From assembly GCA_039096225.1 (NCBI GenBank), contig JBBPEB010000003.1, positions 248,001-312,000 on the forward strand: 64,000 bases of DNA, written 5' to 3'. Below are positions 42,490-57,596 of the stretch, piece by piece. This DNA comes from Blastocystis sp. Blastoise. Taxonomy: Eukaryota; Sar; Bigyra; Opalinata; Blastocystidae. Within the stretch, counting starts at the first letter, position 1, and each line of letters opens with the position of its first letter. The position numbers and the translations under genes were made by a program. The notes beneath the pieces are model-generated. The model was given only the letters and a program-made list of their open reading frames with translations. It had not been told where the DNA came from and searched no databases.

Positions 42490-43365
42490 GTCTTTATCAA
42501 GTAATCTATTTTTTATTTATTTTATATTCTTATTATATTTCATTTAATAACTTTTAATTTAATTTAATTTATTTTTTTTAAATTTAATTTATTTATATTT
42601 CTTTTTTCTTTTAATTTAATTACTATATATACATATATATTTATTCATATTTCTATTTTTCTTTATATAAACTTAGACTTCTTTATATACTTTTATTATT
42701 ATTTTATGAAATTATTTTCATACATGCATCTATTGAAATTACAAAAAAAAAAAAAATTACAATTATATTATTCTTTTTTTCCTTATAAGTATTCATTTAA
42801 TATTTATTAGTAATAAAAATTTATTCCTTTTATTCCTTTTATTACTACATTCTTTTTCTTTACTTTTCTTTTCACTTTTCGCTTATAGTCTTAATTTAAA
42901 AATTAATAAATTTTGTTTGGTTTGTATAATGTTAAGAAACTAAAAATATATGATGATATGATATGCATTTGTTATTTAAAATAACTAAGAAAATAATCAA
43001 TAAAATAACTAAATTGATGAATACTTTTATTAAAATATATATAGATATATACTTATAAATACAGCGATTGTTTTTTTTTATAAATTATATTTAGCTGGAG
43101 TAATCAATCTCTAAATGTAAAACAAAGAGAATCAAAATTATATATTAGTTTGAAATTTGCATAATTCTGTGCAAGATATGTAGGTAGAGATGTCAGTGTA
43201 ATAATTCATACATATATAAGAACTAAGATATTTAAGTTTATAATATATATATCAGAATAACTATTATGACAAGAATTCCGACTTTTTTTGATTTCCTCAG
43301 TGTAATTCTATTTTTTAACAAGAAAAAAAAGAAAACAACACATTGATAAGTTTTGTTATTTGAAC
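42490..43365. other. intergenic spacer
   Basis: About 880 nt. The first 400 nt are T-rich, like the 3' flank of paralogue 1, and the rest is mixed and leads to the Tat-SF1-like gene. No gene seen. Confidence 0.5.
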
Positions 43366-45585
<2,220 letters not shown>

Positions 45586-46135
45586 AATCAAAATTTATTG
45601 AATTTCTTTATTGTTTTAAAATTATGGTCTTTTTTTATTCCAATAAAAATATGTAAATATATATAAATATATATTTGGTTAAATAGCGACTCTTTTTAAA
45701 TAACAATTAACATTTTCTGTTCTAATTTTTTTACTAGTATATTATTAAGAATTTTTTTTAAATTAACAAGATATAAAATTTTTTTTATTCATATTTAATA
45801 TACTATATATGTCAAAGTATCTTTTTATATATATTCTCACGTGAATGTCTCATTTATGTTTATATAATATGTAGCATCCTTTGAATAACGAGCTTTATTT
45901 AATATTTGACAAATTATATATAAAAAGGTGTAAAAATGGATGTAGTCTATTTATATTTATTTTTGTTCATAAAAAACTATTAAAAAACTAATCAGTTTTG
46001 TGTTTAGATTTAGTGTTAATAAAATGTTCATATATAATAGTTCTATTAAAAAAGTATAGCATAAAATAGAAAACAAAACAAAGGTCTAGTTCCTTATAAT
46101 TTTATTTAATAAGATAACCACTTGAATTATATATA
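45586..46135. other. convergent intergenic region
   Basis: About 550 nt between the convergent 3' ends of the Tat-SF1-like and phospholipase-B-like genes. No gene or motif seen. Confidence 0.5.
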
Positions 46136-48350
46136 TTAATTTTGTTTAGGATCTACATTCACCCAATCAAAGTTATATACATCAGGAAGACCTTCATGAG
46201 AAGGATTCTCAGGATGTATTTTCTCAAATTCAGACCATCTATAATATTATAATAAATATAAATATAATAAATATATATAATAATTATAAATATAATAAAT
46301 ATAAATATAATAAATATATATAATAAATATAAATATAATAAATATAAATATAATATAATAAATATAAATATAATATAATAAATACAATAAATATAAATAT
46401 AATAAACATAAATATAATAAATATACGAGAAAGGTTTAATATTTTGATGTGTAGGTCCAGAGATAGCAATAGTAGTGTGATTCATCATAAGAGAAGTAGA
46501 AGTGATTTTAGAATCAATACCTCCAAAAGCAGCATGGTTAGGATAACGAAGATCATAACGAGAGGAAATAGAGTAACATATATTAAGGATATATATATAT
46601 ATATTGAGTAATATCATAAAATAATTTTTTTTTATAAATATAAAATAATATGATGGAATATATATATATATATATATATATATAATGATATTCTTTCAGG
46701 ATGTCCCTCGGAAAGTGGGTCTGTTTCATATTCATTAAATTGCATTATATGTTTCATTGATTCTATATCTTGAACATTTACTTATATATATATATATAAT
46801 ATTATATAATATAATAAACCTAATATATATATATATATATAATGAATATATAATATTTAATAAATGATGAATATAATAGGTATACTATCTATGATAATAC
46901 TTACTTGTTCTCTATCGAATATTCTATGTCTGGAGCAGTTATAATAATCATTCTCAGCACCAGTACCCTTAGAAGGATAACCAGAATGTTCATATATAGA
47001 ACGTATATAGGGTATATTATAAGAAGACCAATATGTTTGATTCTTTAAAATAGAGGAGACATCTCTCACTTCATATTCTCCTGGAATTTGTTCAGATATA
47101 ACAAGAACGTTTTCTTCTTTATCTTCAGCTGCAGTGACATCTAAAGCCATCCATTGATTATTATAAGTACCACTGTTATATTTACCAAAGATTTCAATCC
47201 ATTCCCGTGGGGATCCAGCCATTCTAGAAGCGACAACACTTCTCTAAATAGTATAATAATAATAATAAACAAAATAATAAGAGTATTAATATTATATGTA
47301 TATATATATATATATACAATCCAACAAGGTACGGTTGTCGGTATAACTCGTTTTAATACTTCTTCATCATAAACACTATTTGTAGTCTCCATAGCAATTA
47401 TATTATTAGAAGTAGTATAATAATCATCCTTACTAGAAATGAAACCAGGAGAAGAAGAGAAACCAACTGTTTTGGCGTTGATAATATCAGAACCATAATT
47501 AAGAGTATAATATTTATAAATTCTTAACATGGCTGCATAATTTCTCCACGTAGTGTGACCCGCGTATAACTGACCATCCTTAGAACGTTTTATAAATGCA
47601 GAACAATCATAACCAGTACGGAACTATATATATAAACAATAAATTATTTTTTTATAAAATAAAAATAAAAAAACAATAAAAATAAAAAACAACATATATA
47701 CTTCTGCTTTATCTTTTAAGAAAATATCTAATAATGTTTCCATATCTCCATCGCTATTATGCATATATAAATCAATTAAAGACACTTGATGTTCCTCATC
47801 CATCAGGGAATTATATCCTGTTTGCATTCCTTTTAATTGTACTAAAACTAAACGGACATTTTCCCAATATAAATCTTCAGTACTATTATGATTTTGAATC
47901 ATTTTTTCCATCCAATCCATTTGATCTTGAAGAAATTGATATAAGGCAGTAGGAACAGCCTTATTACCGAAATTAATGTTCTTTATATTCTTCATATGTT
48001 GTTCAATATGATCTAAACTCGTATAACCTTCGGCAAAACTACAACAATTATAAACAAATATGAATAAAAAAGAAAGGTGTAAATAATTTAATAAACATAA
48101 ATAGATACCCGACTGCAGTGGCTTGAACATCTAAAGGATATTCTTCATTTGTTTCAATCTTTAAAGTATCCCAACCAGTTACATTCATTGTTTCTAAATA
48201 TTCTACTTTAGCAACAAGATCATTTGAAGAAAAAACTCCTTTTAAAGGGTATATTGTTTGTTTTTCTTTATCGTAACCGAAAGATATCACAGAAGCTTCT
48301 ACAGCTAAAATCAAAAATATATATAAGAAATAATTCATTATGTTACTCAT
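46136..48350 (-). CDS. phospholipase-B-like lysosomal hydrolase (LAMA/PLBD family)
   Basis: Seven exons on the minus strand: 48109-48350, 47702-48038, 47318-47623, 46901-47243, 46692-46780, 46427-46572, 46136-46238, giving 521 residues. A signal peptide (MNYFLYIFLILAVEAS region) precedes family motifs: AVGFAEGYTS, then TGYDCSAFIKRSKDG with the Cys that becomes the N-terminal nucleophile after autocleavage, LYAGHTTWRNYAAMLRIYKYY, FGKYNSGTYNNQWMALD, the SISSRYDLRYP segment and FDWVNVDP at the end. Members are lumenal Ntn hydrolases of lysosomes or secretory granules; substrate use is still debated. Several N-x-S/T sites are present. Intron 5 (46573-46691) has AT-AC ends. A hAT MITE sits 97 bp upstream of the start codon. 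Confidence 0.92.
46239..46426. repeat. AT-rich tandem repeat in an intron
   Basis: Imperfect repeats of TAAATATAAATATAA fill intron 6 of the phospholipase-B-like gene and create spurious poly-Ile/Tyr frames on the minus strand. Confidence 0.8.
46573..46691 (-). other. candidate U12-type AT-AC intron
   Basis: Intron 5 of the phospholipase-B-like gene. The 5' end reads ATATCATT (U12 consensus ATATCCTT) and the 3' end GTTAC. TATCCTTAAT, matching the U12 branch site TCCTTAAC core, lies about 11 nt before the AC. No AG dinucleotide occurs anywhere inside it, so GT-AG splicing is impossible. The junction GAA AGA|TCT ATT restores the conserved family motif in frame. Confidence 0.8.
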
Positions 48351-48438
48351 AGTCAACAAAATAAATCTACAAAAAGTATTGCCACAAAAACCTTTTTCTC
48401 ATTGGCTTAGGAAAAAGACAATTATAATTGTAGAAAAA

Positions 48439-48446
48439 CGAGAATC
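48439..48446. repeat. MITE target-site duplication, left copy
   Basis: CGAGAATC, identical to 48587-48594. Confidence 0.93.
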
Positions 48447-48586
48447 CAGTGTTCGCCATAGGCTACCCAGGGTAGGGACTCTACCCCAGAGGATTTTTGT
48501 CCTACGCCTTGAGCCGCCAAAAGTACCCTTAAAACTGGCTCTTTTGGGAATTTTGAACCCCAGCAGAGTCTTCGTGGCGAACCCTG
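48447..48586. mobile_element. 140-bp hAT MITE
   Basis: Starts CAGTGTTCGCCATAGGCTACCC and ends in the inverse of CAGGGTTCGCCACGAA, so its termini match those of the 5,953-bp hAT element (one mismatch in the first 12 bp on the left). The subterminal CTACCC/GGGTAG palindrome is also shared. A perfect 8-bp duplication, CGAGAATC, flanks it. It has no transposase. It is much richer in G and C than its surroundings. It lies 97 bp upstream of the phospholipase-B-like start codon, so it may affect that promoter. Confidence 0.94.
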
Positions 48587-48594
48587 CGAGAATC
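48587..48594. repeat. MITE target-site duplication, right copy
   Basis: CGAGAATC, identical to 48439-48446. Confidence 0.93.
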
Positions 48595-49110
48595 GTAGAA
48601 TCAATAATTGTCTTTTGATGTGTTTTTTATAGTTTATATGAGTAATACTTGATAGAAGCTATGAGAATGATTTTATATGTTGATGAATGGATATATCTAT
48701 ATAAATACGTATCAAATAGTCGATTAATGAGTTTATTTTGGATAGATCGACAACATTTCAATATTTGTTAAATAAAAAAAAATACTATTCTTTTTCATAA
48801 ATGAGTGACAGTTTTTTTGTAGTATATATAGTCTTCAGTGGGCTAATAGTAGTAAGATACTGAAACTAAACAAGAAAATGAACATAAAATAAGAGTTGAC
48901 GAAAAATTTGACTAAGTTTATTTACACAATAAAAGAAAAACAATTTATTATAACAAAAATATATAAAACTCAAGAGCCTTATATATATAAATAAATGGTT
49001 AAAATTACTTAATGAAGAAATGATATTAATAAACAAACGAAAAAAAATAAAACTTCAATAAAGAAGATAGATATATAAATATGTATAGTTATTCATAGAA
49101 ATAAATAACT
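48595..49110. other. intergenic spacer
   Basis: About 515 nt between the MITE and the stop of the parkin-like gene. The right half is A-rich on the plus strand, the T-rich sense-strand 3' flank seen elsewhere. No gene seen. Confidence 0.5.
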
Positions 49111-49479
49111 TTATAAATGATCTAAGTCGCCATGGCCAAAACACTTCCATTTCTTATTTGTATGATTACGTTTGTTACAGATAGGACAAGGAGGACATAC
49201 CTATATATAATAATTATATAATTTAAAGAATAAAGAGTATATAATAATAATATAATTTAAAGAATAATGAGTATATATAATAATATTGTTTAAAGAATAA
49301 TGAGTATATAATAATAATATAATTTAAAGAATAATGAGTATATATATATAATTGTATACTTCACAGTTGGTTTTACAGAACCAGTGGTTTTGTCTGCATG
49401 ATTCAGGATAATCAGGGCCTCCAGCTAAACAATAATAACACCTATAGTAAATAAAATAGTTATAAAGTTAAATAGTAAT

Positions 49480-49510
<31 letters not shown>

Positions 49511-49745
49511 CCAGTGGAATACTTCTCCTTTGGCTCTACATCCAGGACATCCTCCCATACCATAACCAATATGATGACATTCATCTCCAAAGTAGTGAGT
49601 GACAGGGATATGACAATGAGGGCATCGACGACATGTCTTATCAATTGTATCTATATATATATATATATATATAATTAATAGTATATATATACCTTTCGAA
49701 CCATCTTGAGGACAGCAACCATCAATAGCTTCTTCATCACCTATA

Positions 49746-49834
<89 letters not shown>

Positions 49835-50319
49835 TACAATGTCTACAGACTTGACGTTTACAATAGAGGCACGTGATAATAGGTTGTTCTTCTTTTGGCG
49901 GTAAATTCATCATAACACCTCCACAATTAGGAAGAGGGCAAATATAACCTATTATATATATTAAGTATATAAGTATAATAATAATAATACTAATAATAAA
50001 CAAAATAATAAACATAATAATAATAATAAACATAATAAACATAATAATAATAATAAACATAATAAACACAATATATACCTCCAGCTTGTTTACTAATAAG
50101 TGCATCCATATTCTTCTTCGTAAATATTCCCCAGGCATTCTCTCCTCCTAATCTCAAATAATCGGTACTATGGTATTGATTACAATCAGCGAAACAGGAT
50201 AATAAATATTGATTGTGAGCAGAATCATAATGAATATAATTTTGGGTCTTTGCACACTCCTATAGGCAAATATAATAATAAACATAATAAACATAATAAA
50301 CATAATAAACATAATAAAC

Positions 50320-50381
<62 letters not shown>

Positions 50382-50407
50382 CATAATAAAATAACATAAT
50401 AATAAAC

Positions 50408-50472
<65 letters not shown>

Positions 50473-51093
50473 CATAATATAAATAACATAATAAACATAA
50501 ACACAACCATAATAAACACATAACTATAAACATAAATATAATAATAAGTATACTCGACAATATTCGCAGAAACAAGTTAAGCAGCAATGATGTCCACAAG
50601 ATAATACTATATGCCAAGATAAATCCATACAATCAATAGATAATTGGCAATCTTCTTGTTCACCTTTCGATTCATCTAATTTCTCAATACCAGGAATAGC
50701 TGATGCATATGTTCCACATTCCTTTATATATTCAAAATAAGAAAATAGAGAACAAATAAAAATTTTAAAAATATTAAGAAAAAAAAACAAAAGAATGAAT
50801 AACAGCATATATATACAGAACACATAACAATAGCACTAAGCGCAGTCTTGTGATTACAGATATAACACATGTGTGTTTCTACACTACAAGCATCCATCTC
50901 ACCACATTCTAAGCAAAGGTAACGAATAGAACCTTTTCTGATATATATAGTCTCTCCAGTATCAAAGATAGAAACATTTGTAGCAGGGTAGACACAATCT
51001 TTGACATCTCGAACCTAGAAACTATTAATTACAGATCAACATAATCCACGTTACTTTACAATTTTTACATAAAACGTAAAAATTTCTTTCCAT
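49111..51093 (-). CDS. parkin-like RBR E3 ubiquitin ligase without Ubl domain
   Basis: Nine exons on the minus strand: 51055-51093, 50817-51014, 50554-50721, 50259-50079, 49838-49948, 49693-49740, 49512-49650, 49360-49441, 49111-49200, giving 351 residues. It starts MERNFYVLCKNCK, close to the parkin RING0 opening FYVYCKGPC. Zinc-binding pairs continue through RING0 (YLCLECG, HMCYICNH). RING1 has LSCGHHCCLTCFCEYC. The IBR-like region has ICPLPNCGGVMMNLP and ITCLYCKRQVCRHC. RING2 has CPHCHIPV, GDECHHI (position of the catalytic Cys) and FHWCYYC. A cysteine-rich tail follows (NHWFCKTNCEVCPPCPIC). Parkin's N-terminal ubiquitin-like domain is absent. Parkin drives mitophagy in animals; the role here is unknown. 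All introns are GT-AG; intron 1 is 40 nt. Confidence 0.82.
49748..49833. repeat. (TAA)n microsatellite in an intron
   Basis: A pure (AAT)n run in intron 5 of the parkin-like gene. A longer compound run with TAAACA interruptions fills intron 3 at 50264-50530. Confidence 0.9.
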
Positions 51094-54000
51094 TTTAATA
51101 GAATAAGATAAATAATAAATAAAATAGTTTCTAAATAAATTCTAATTCAGTCTTTGAAATTTTATTTTTTGATCATCCTCATTTTTCATTTATTTCCGCA
51201 GGAATCTGACTCGAAAAATAGTAATGTTAAAAACTACTAAAAAAAACTGAATTGATCTTAATTAATCAGTATTATCCAGTTTTGTTTTTGTTGTAAGAGT
51301 TTTTGTTATATAATGCTCTTAATCTCATTTAATGAGTACTAAAACTATTTATAAAACGTATATGCTCTAAGAAATGAAAAGATATTCACTATTTGTTAAC
51401 AATCAAATTCATGTCAGTTTCTTTTTTCTCAGATAATTTAGATATGATACTATGAATGAAAGGAATGCATTATCTTGTATTTAAAGAACATATACTATAT
51501 CATCATTTTAGTTCTTGCCAGATTTAAGCATTTCTTGATATAAACAAGTATTTTAGAATAACAATATAGTTATATATCTATGTGTATCATGAATTGAAGC
51601 AAATTAAGATTGTTTTAAAATTGAATTATTCATTCTATAGACTATTTGTAAGCCAATTTATGGATCAACAATCATTATAAATCTTCAAGTTTTATATCTT
51701 TGTATATATATCTATCATATATAAAGTATCGTACAAAGAATATATGTAAAAATATCTAATTTAATTAAAAAATATTAATAACAAAGTAACAATAGTTATC
51801 CTAGTTCTTCTTTGATGAGAAATTATTAATTATATAAAAAAATTTCTGGATATATATGAATATGTAGTGAAATACTCCAAAAACAAATAAAGAAGAAGTG
51901 AATTTACTGACAATAATTGTAAGAAAAATGAATAAACATAAATATCGAGAAATAGTATAAGAATAATAGAGTCTGCCATCTAGACGATAGAAGTGTTATA
52001 TAAAAACACTATGAATAATTGTTGTTGGTTTATTAGATATTTTTTGTTGCATATATATAGATAAATAGAGTTAAAACAACTGATAGAACTCATATAAATA
52101 AATAAATATATACTATTTATTATAAACAGTATTTAAAAGAAGTATTTTTTTTTGAATATATAAATAAAACAAAATACTATATATATAAACAACGAATCAT
52201 AAGAAGACACTTATGTATAATTTATGGAAATAGATACTTAGAATATATACATATATATATAATTATGTATATATAGTATTTAAATTATGGTAAAAGCCAT
52301 TAAAGAATATAATTGGAATATGATTAAAATGGATAGAAATCAATATAGATTAGTAAAAAGGAATTACAAAAAAGAACAATTAGAACATTAATTAAAAACA
52401 ATAGACTTCTTTATTTATTATATATTCTGTAAGAGTTATATAAATAGAAACAGAATGAGAAGAATAATGATAAAATGAATATATATATATGATCTAAACT
52501 ATTATACTCTATAATAATAAAAAAAAATAACAAAGATAAACACAAAAATGAAATTGAAAACAATTTTAAAACCAATAAATAGGTATTATTATTTGTAAAA
52601 TAAAAAAAATATGTAATATAATATAAAATAATCTATATATATATAATAGAAAGAAACTTGCAAAATGAGTTGCTCTAAATAAATAGTCGAATATATAAAT
52701 AATTAAAAAATAATAAAAAAAAGTTGTTAATACTCAAAATGTTTTTATAATTAAATTATTTTTATTTGAATAATAAAAACATATTCTATATATATATACA
52801 AACAATCAATATATAGTGTAATAAAATATTTAGTAGTAATGTTTGAATTATATATATATATTAAAAAAAGAATTGAATTAAAAAAAAAAACAAAAAGAAT
52901 ATATATATAATGGTATTAATGCAATGTATGAACTATTATATATATACTTTTTCTATTATCATGGAACCAAGTTGTTTTTTGAAAGTATCCTATTTAATAT
53001 ATATATATGTATTATTTGAATATAAATTAGAATGATTTGAATATGCATCAGTGACTTGAGAAATAAGTCATATAGCTTGAATACATATAATATCTATATA
53101 AACGAAACTAAAAACTAAAAACTAAAAACGTTAGTTCTTATTGTATTGAGATATACCTGCATATTTTCATAACAAAACATATATATAATGAAAAAATAAA
53201 ATAAAATACATAAACAACAATAAAACAAAACAACAATAAACATATACTAATACAGATATATATATATATAGAATAGAAAAATCAGTATTAGTCTTATATA
53301 AATAAATTAAAATAAACATATATATATATATAATAAAACAAAAATAGAATTATGAAAATACCAGATAATAATGAATACATCAAATATTTATAAAAAAATA
53401 AAATAAAATATAAACAAACATATAAATATAGATAATATAATTTATTAGAAATGTCTAATATATATATATATATCTATATGCATGTTTTAGAATAGTAACA
53501 AACGATAATAACAGTTTATCTATATATAAAGAAAAATGAATAGGAAAAAAGAAATATTCTTATAAATGAATAAAGTAAATAGCCGCGAAATAAAATAAAA
53601 CAAAAAAGAAAAAAAGATTAAAAAAATAAAGAAAAATGAAAAATAATATATGAAAAAGAATAATTAATATATATATAAATATATTATAAATATATATTAT
53701 AAATATATATATAAAGAAAAAAATCAATATAGATTTAAAAAAAAAAAATAGTATATTTATGCATAAATATGTTTATATATAAAAGCTATCACTATATTAT
53801 ATATAAATAAAGTTCGATAATACAAAGAATAAGAATAATTATGAAAGAGTGAGAATATATAATTAAATTAAATAAAATTGTAAAAAAAGAAAAATAAACA
53901 AAATGAACATTTTGAATAGAAATACAATAATGAATAAGAATATATATATTTCAAATTAAATATACATTATATATATCTTATGATGCTATATTCGATAAAA

Positions 54001-55657
54001 GAAAACATTATATATATATCAAAAAAGAATAATGACGAGTAAATTATATATTATATTTACTAATAAAGTTCCATAAATATATATAAGGAAAGAAGAATGT
54101 TAAAATAAAAAGAAAGTTGTCAATATATAATGACTAATATATATATGTATATATATATATATATAAGAACTAAAGAAATATATTTTTATATATGTATATA
54201 TACATATATAATGAATCAAAAGCAATACTAATATAAAATTAGTATTAAAAAAGAAAATATATAAAGAAATATAAATAGATTTATAAAGAGTAATAAAGGA
54301 TTTAAAAAAAAAATGTTTATATATATGTTATAATATTAATTGATTATGAAACGATAAAATACGGAAACAATTTGTATAGAGTATTATATATATATATATC
54401 AATACATTATACATATATATATAAACAATTAATAATCGTAAAAATAATGACTAGAAAAATAATACTAAAGTATATATATATATATTTATATATATATCAT
54501 ATTATAGGATATGAAGAAGAATTCTTATATAATGAATAGACAAAGAGAACTGAAGTATATATATAAATAAATAAATAAACAAATATGTATTGAAATATAT
54601 ATATATAGAAAATGAGTGAATATGATTAATAGATTTATATGTGAATTATATACTAATTACAAGTATGCATATAAATTATAATAACAATAGTCACTGACAA
54701 AAAAAATAATATATATATATATGTATATCAAATAAATATTTCAATAAACAAATAAACATAATATCTATAATTAAAAGATAAAAAAAGAAGAGAAATATAT
54801 ATATATATATATACCTGTTATATTATATATAAACATTTTTCGAATTATAAAAATAAAATAGAAAGTATATACATATTGAAATGTTTATCTTTTTAAATGT
54901 ACAAAATTAATAATTTAATATACAAAAGAAGAAGAATAACAACAAAGTAGCAGCACACATAGTAAAATAAAAGTATATATATATGTATATATAATAACAA
55001 AGGAATAATAAATAACTCAAAAAAAAAAAAAGGTAAATTTACGGTGTTAAATATATTTACATATATATATAAAGAATAGAATAATTTTATATATATAAAT
55101 GTAATTGTAAAGGAAATAATTCTTTGATATTATTGATATAAAATAAAATATGAATATTCATAAATATATATACAGAATATATCATATGAACGGAGGATAA
55201 AAAATAAAAATAAAAATAGAATATATATATATATATATAGATATATATAAAGAAAAAGAGAGGGAAGTCCCGAATATGAAGAACCGGGAAAATAAACAAA
55301 AAAGAGAAGGAGATAAACAAAAGAATTTAACAAGAAGAAATAATGATATATTTATTTAAAAATTTAGTAATAATCACATAGATATAATATATATATATAT
55401 ATAATATATAATATATATATAGTAAATATATAGACATGATCAAATAAACACATAAAAATATATCTGAACCATAACTGGATGAAGAAAACAAATAGATATA
55501 TTTATATATTAATGATTATTACAAACAAACCAAAAAACAAAAACATAGACATCAAATCAAAACAAACAAAATAAATAATGCTTATAAATATATATTAATA
55601 ACTAGAATATCTATGATATAACTAAGAAATGAATTCATCATTGAAATAGTATAGACT
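51094..55657. other. 4.5-kb gene-poor A-rich region
   Basis: The largest gap in the window. From about 51.8 kb it is strongly A-rich on the plus strand, studded with ATATATAT runs every 50-200 nt. Only short frames occur, around 55087-55333 on the minus strand, with low-complexity Ile/Tyr/Phe composition. It lies 3' of the Mei2-like gene and 5' of the parkin-like gene, both on the minus strand, so it may include a long 3' UTR, a non-coding transcript or structural DNA. I found no tRNA or transposon end. Confidence 0.6.
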
Positions 55658-57596
55658 TTACATATAGTTATATTGATTAATAGGATAAGTTTGAGTATTA
55701 TTTATGGGGACCATAGGAAGAGGAGTAGTATAATTCGTTTTAGTCATAGGACCATTGGAATTAATTTTATTATTATTGTTATTAGTAGGTATATTATTCA
55801 TATTTATATTATTTTGTGGTATAGAAGGAGTAGGAGAAGAATTGGAAGAGATAGGAGTAGAGGCAATAGAATTAGAAGGAGTAGAAGAAGAAGGAGAATA
55901 AGATACATGAGAAGGAGGAGGAGGTATAGAAGTAGTTATATAAGAAGAAGTTGAAAGAGTAGGATACAGAGAGATTGGAGGAGAGAGAATCATGGGATTC
56001 CCAAGGGAATATGAGGGTACAGGAGGCATAGGAACAGAGAGAGGTGCAGCGATAGATCGGACAGGTAGTGAGTTCACGACAGCAGAATGACCCAAAGCTT
56101 CTGTCTTCTTTTCCTAAAGAAATAGTGTAGAATATAAAAATATGTAAACTATTGAATATTTATTATTAATATAAAGAGTTTATTAAATATATATGTATAT
56201 AATTTAGTTTCTAAAAATAAAATGGCTTTCATAGTTAAATAGATAATTAATAAAAAAAATTTAATTTATATATATATATACTTGAAATTGAGCGAAATAA
56301 AACATGCATCGCTTTTGACTATTGGAATTAGGCCAACGCTGTCCTTGACGCTATATATAATAATAATAATTAAAAAAAGTTAAAAAAAAAATAAAAATAA
56401 AAAAAAAAAAGTTGAAAAAAATATATATAATAAAAAAATATATATTTCTTGCGAAACTTGATTAATAACCAAATATATATGAATATAATATATATATATA
56501 TATATACTACCATCATTGTATCAGCAAGAGCAGTTGTTGTATAGAAACGAATAAAAGCATAACCTAGATTTTTTGTTGTTTTTGCATCTTGAGGCAAATA
56601 AATAATCTTATATAGATCTATAGATAATAAATAAGATAATAAAATAATGAAATAACAATATATCAACGAAATAGAGAAAACTATTTATTATTTTATTCCT
56701 TTAAAAATATATACTTTTAGCAGTTGTATCAAATACAGTCTGTAAATCAACGTTTTTATATCTATATATAAATAGAATTTAAAATAAATGATAAAAATGA
56801 TAAAAATCAAAATAATCAAAATAATCAATAATAAAATTTTAAAAATTTTAAATTTAAAAAATAAAAGAAAAAGAACGTTTTAAAACATAAAGAATCAATA
56901 TTTACCTATTAGGAATATTACGAATCATAACAACAGTTCTTTTTTCTGTTCCATTTAGAAGATCTTGAATTACAGGAATATCGCATTTTCTAGGTTCATC
57001 CATTTTTGATACATAATTGGAAGGATAAGCTTCAGGTTCTATATATATCATCAAATATATAATTTATAGAAAAATTAAGTAAAAAGCAAATAAATACCTT
57101 TATAGTAATAATGATATTCTGATTCAGGAAGAGAAGAAACAGCACTTATTCTTTGCATTGACTGTTCTACTTGTTCTCTAACGTGATATTCAGGATTAGG
57201 TCGAATATATTCGTTTCTATATTGTGAATAACTACCTGAATGGTGTTGATTTACTAAGGAAGGGTCACCACTTCTTCTATCAATATATCCTCTTCTATCA
57301 TCATATGGATCTTGGTCATAATAAGGTGCATCGACGACTATATTTCAAGAAATAAATAAATACTAGTAAAAATGAAAAGTTATACCTTCTGAAGGTATAT
57401 TATCATTATATTCACGTTGATATGAATAATAAGAAGGTTCATCATAAGGTACATGATTTACTGGTTCATTTGCATAATTAACAGCAGCCGTAGGTCTCTA
57501 TATAGAAAATACAAAAATGATACACTTAATAAGGAAAAGATATACATTAACTTGAGTTTGTGTAGGGTAGTTGCGATCAATGTTGGGATAAGACAT
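55658..57596 (-). CDS. Mei2-like RNA-binding protein
   Basis: Eight exons on the minus strand: 57546-57596, 57386-57497, 57098-57337, 56906-57038, 56715-56761, 56508-56617, 56282-56350, 55658-56113, giving 405 residues. The first 150 residues are Tyr/Arg/Asp-rich and look disordered. Then comes a Mei2-type C-terminal RRM: KRTVVMIRNIPNRYKNVDL, IIYLPQDAKTTKNLGYAFIRF and GQRWPNSNSQKRCMFYFAQFQ, including the conserved MIRNIPN and W-x-x-x-NS features. The tail is rich in Ser, Pro and Asn (for example TSIPPPPSHVSYSPSSS). Mei2 promotes meiosis in fission yeast by binding RNA, and Mei2-like proteins occur across plants and protists. Only one RRM is present here, at the Mei2 RRM3 position. Confidence 0.83.

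Noticed and set aside
48340-48618. 92-codon frame across the MITE
   Set aside because: It runs through the transposon termini and antisense to the phospholipase-B-like start, so it is a chance frame in GC-richer DNA.
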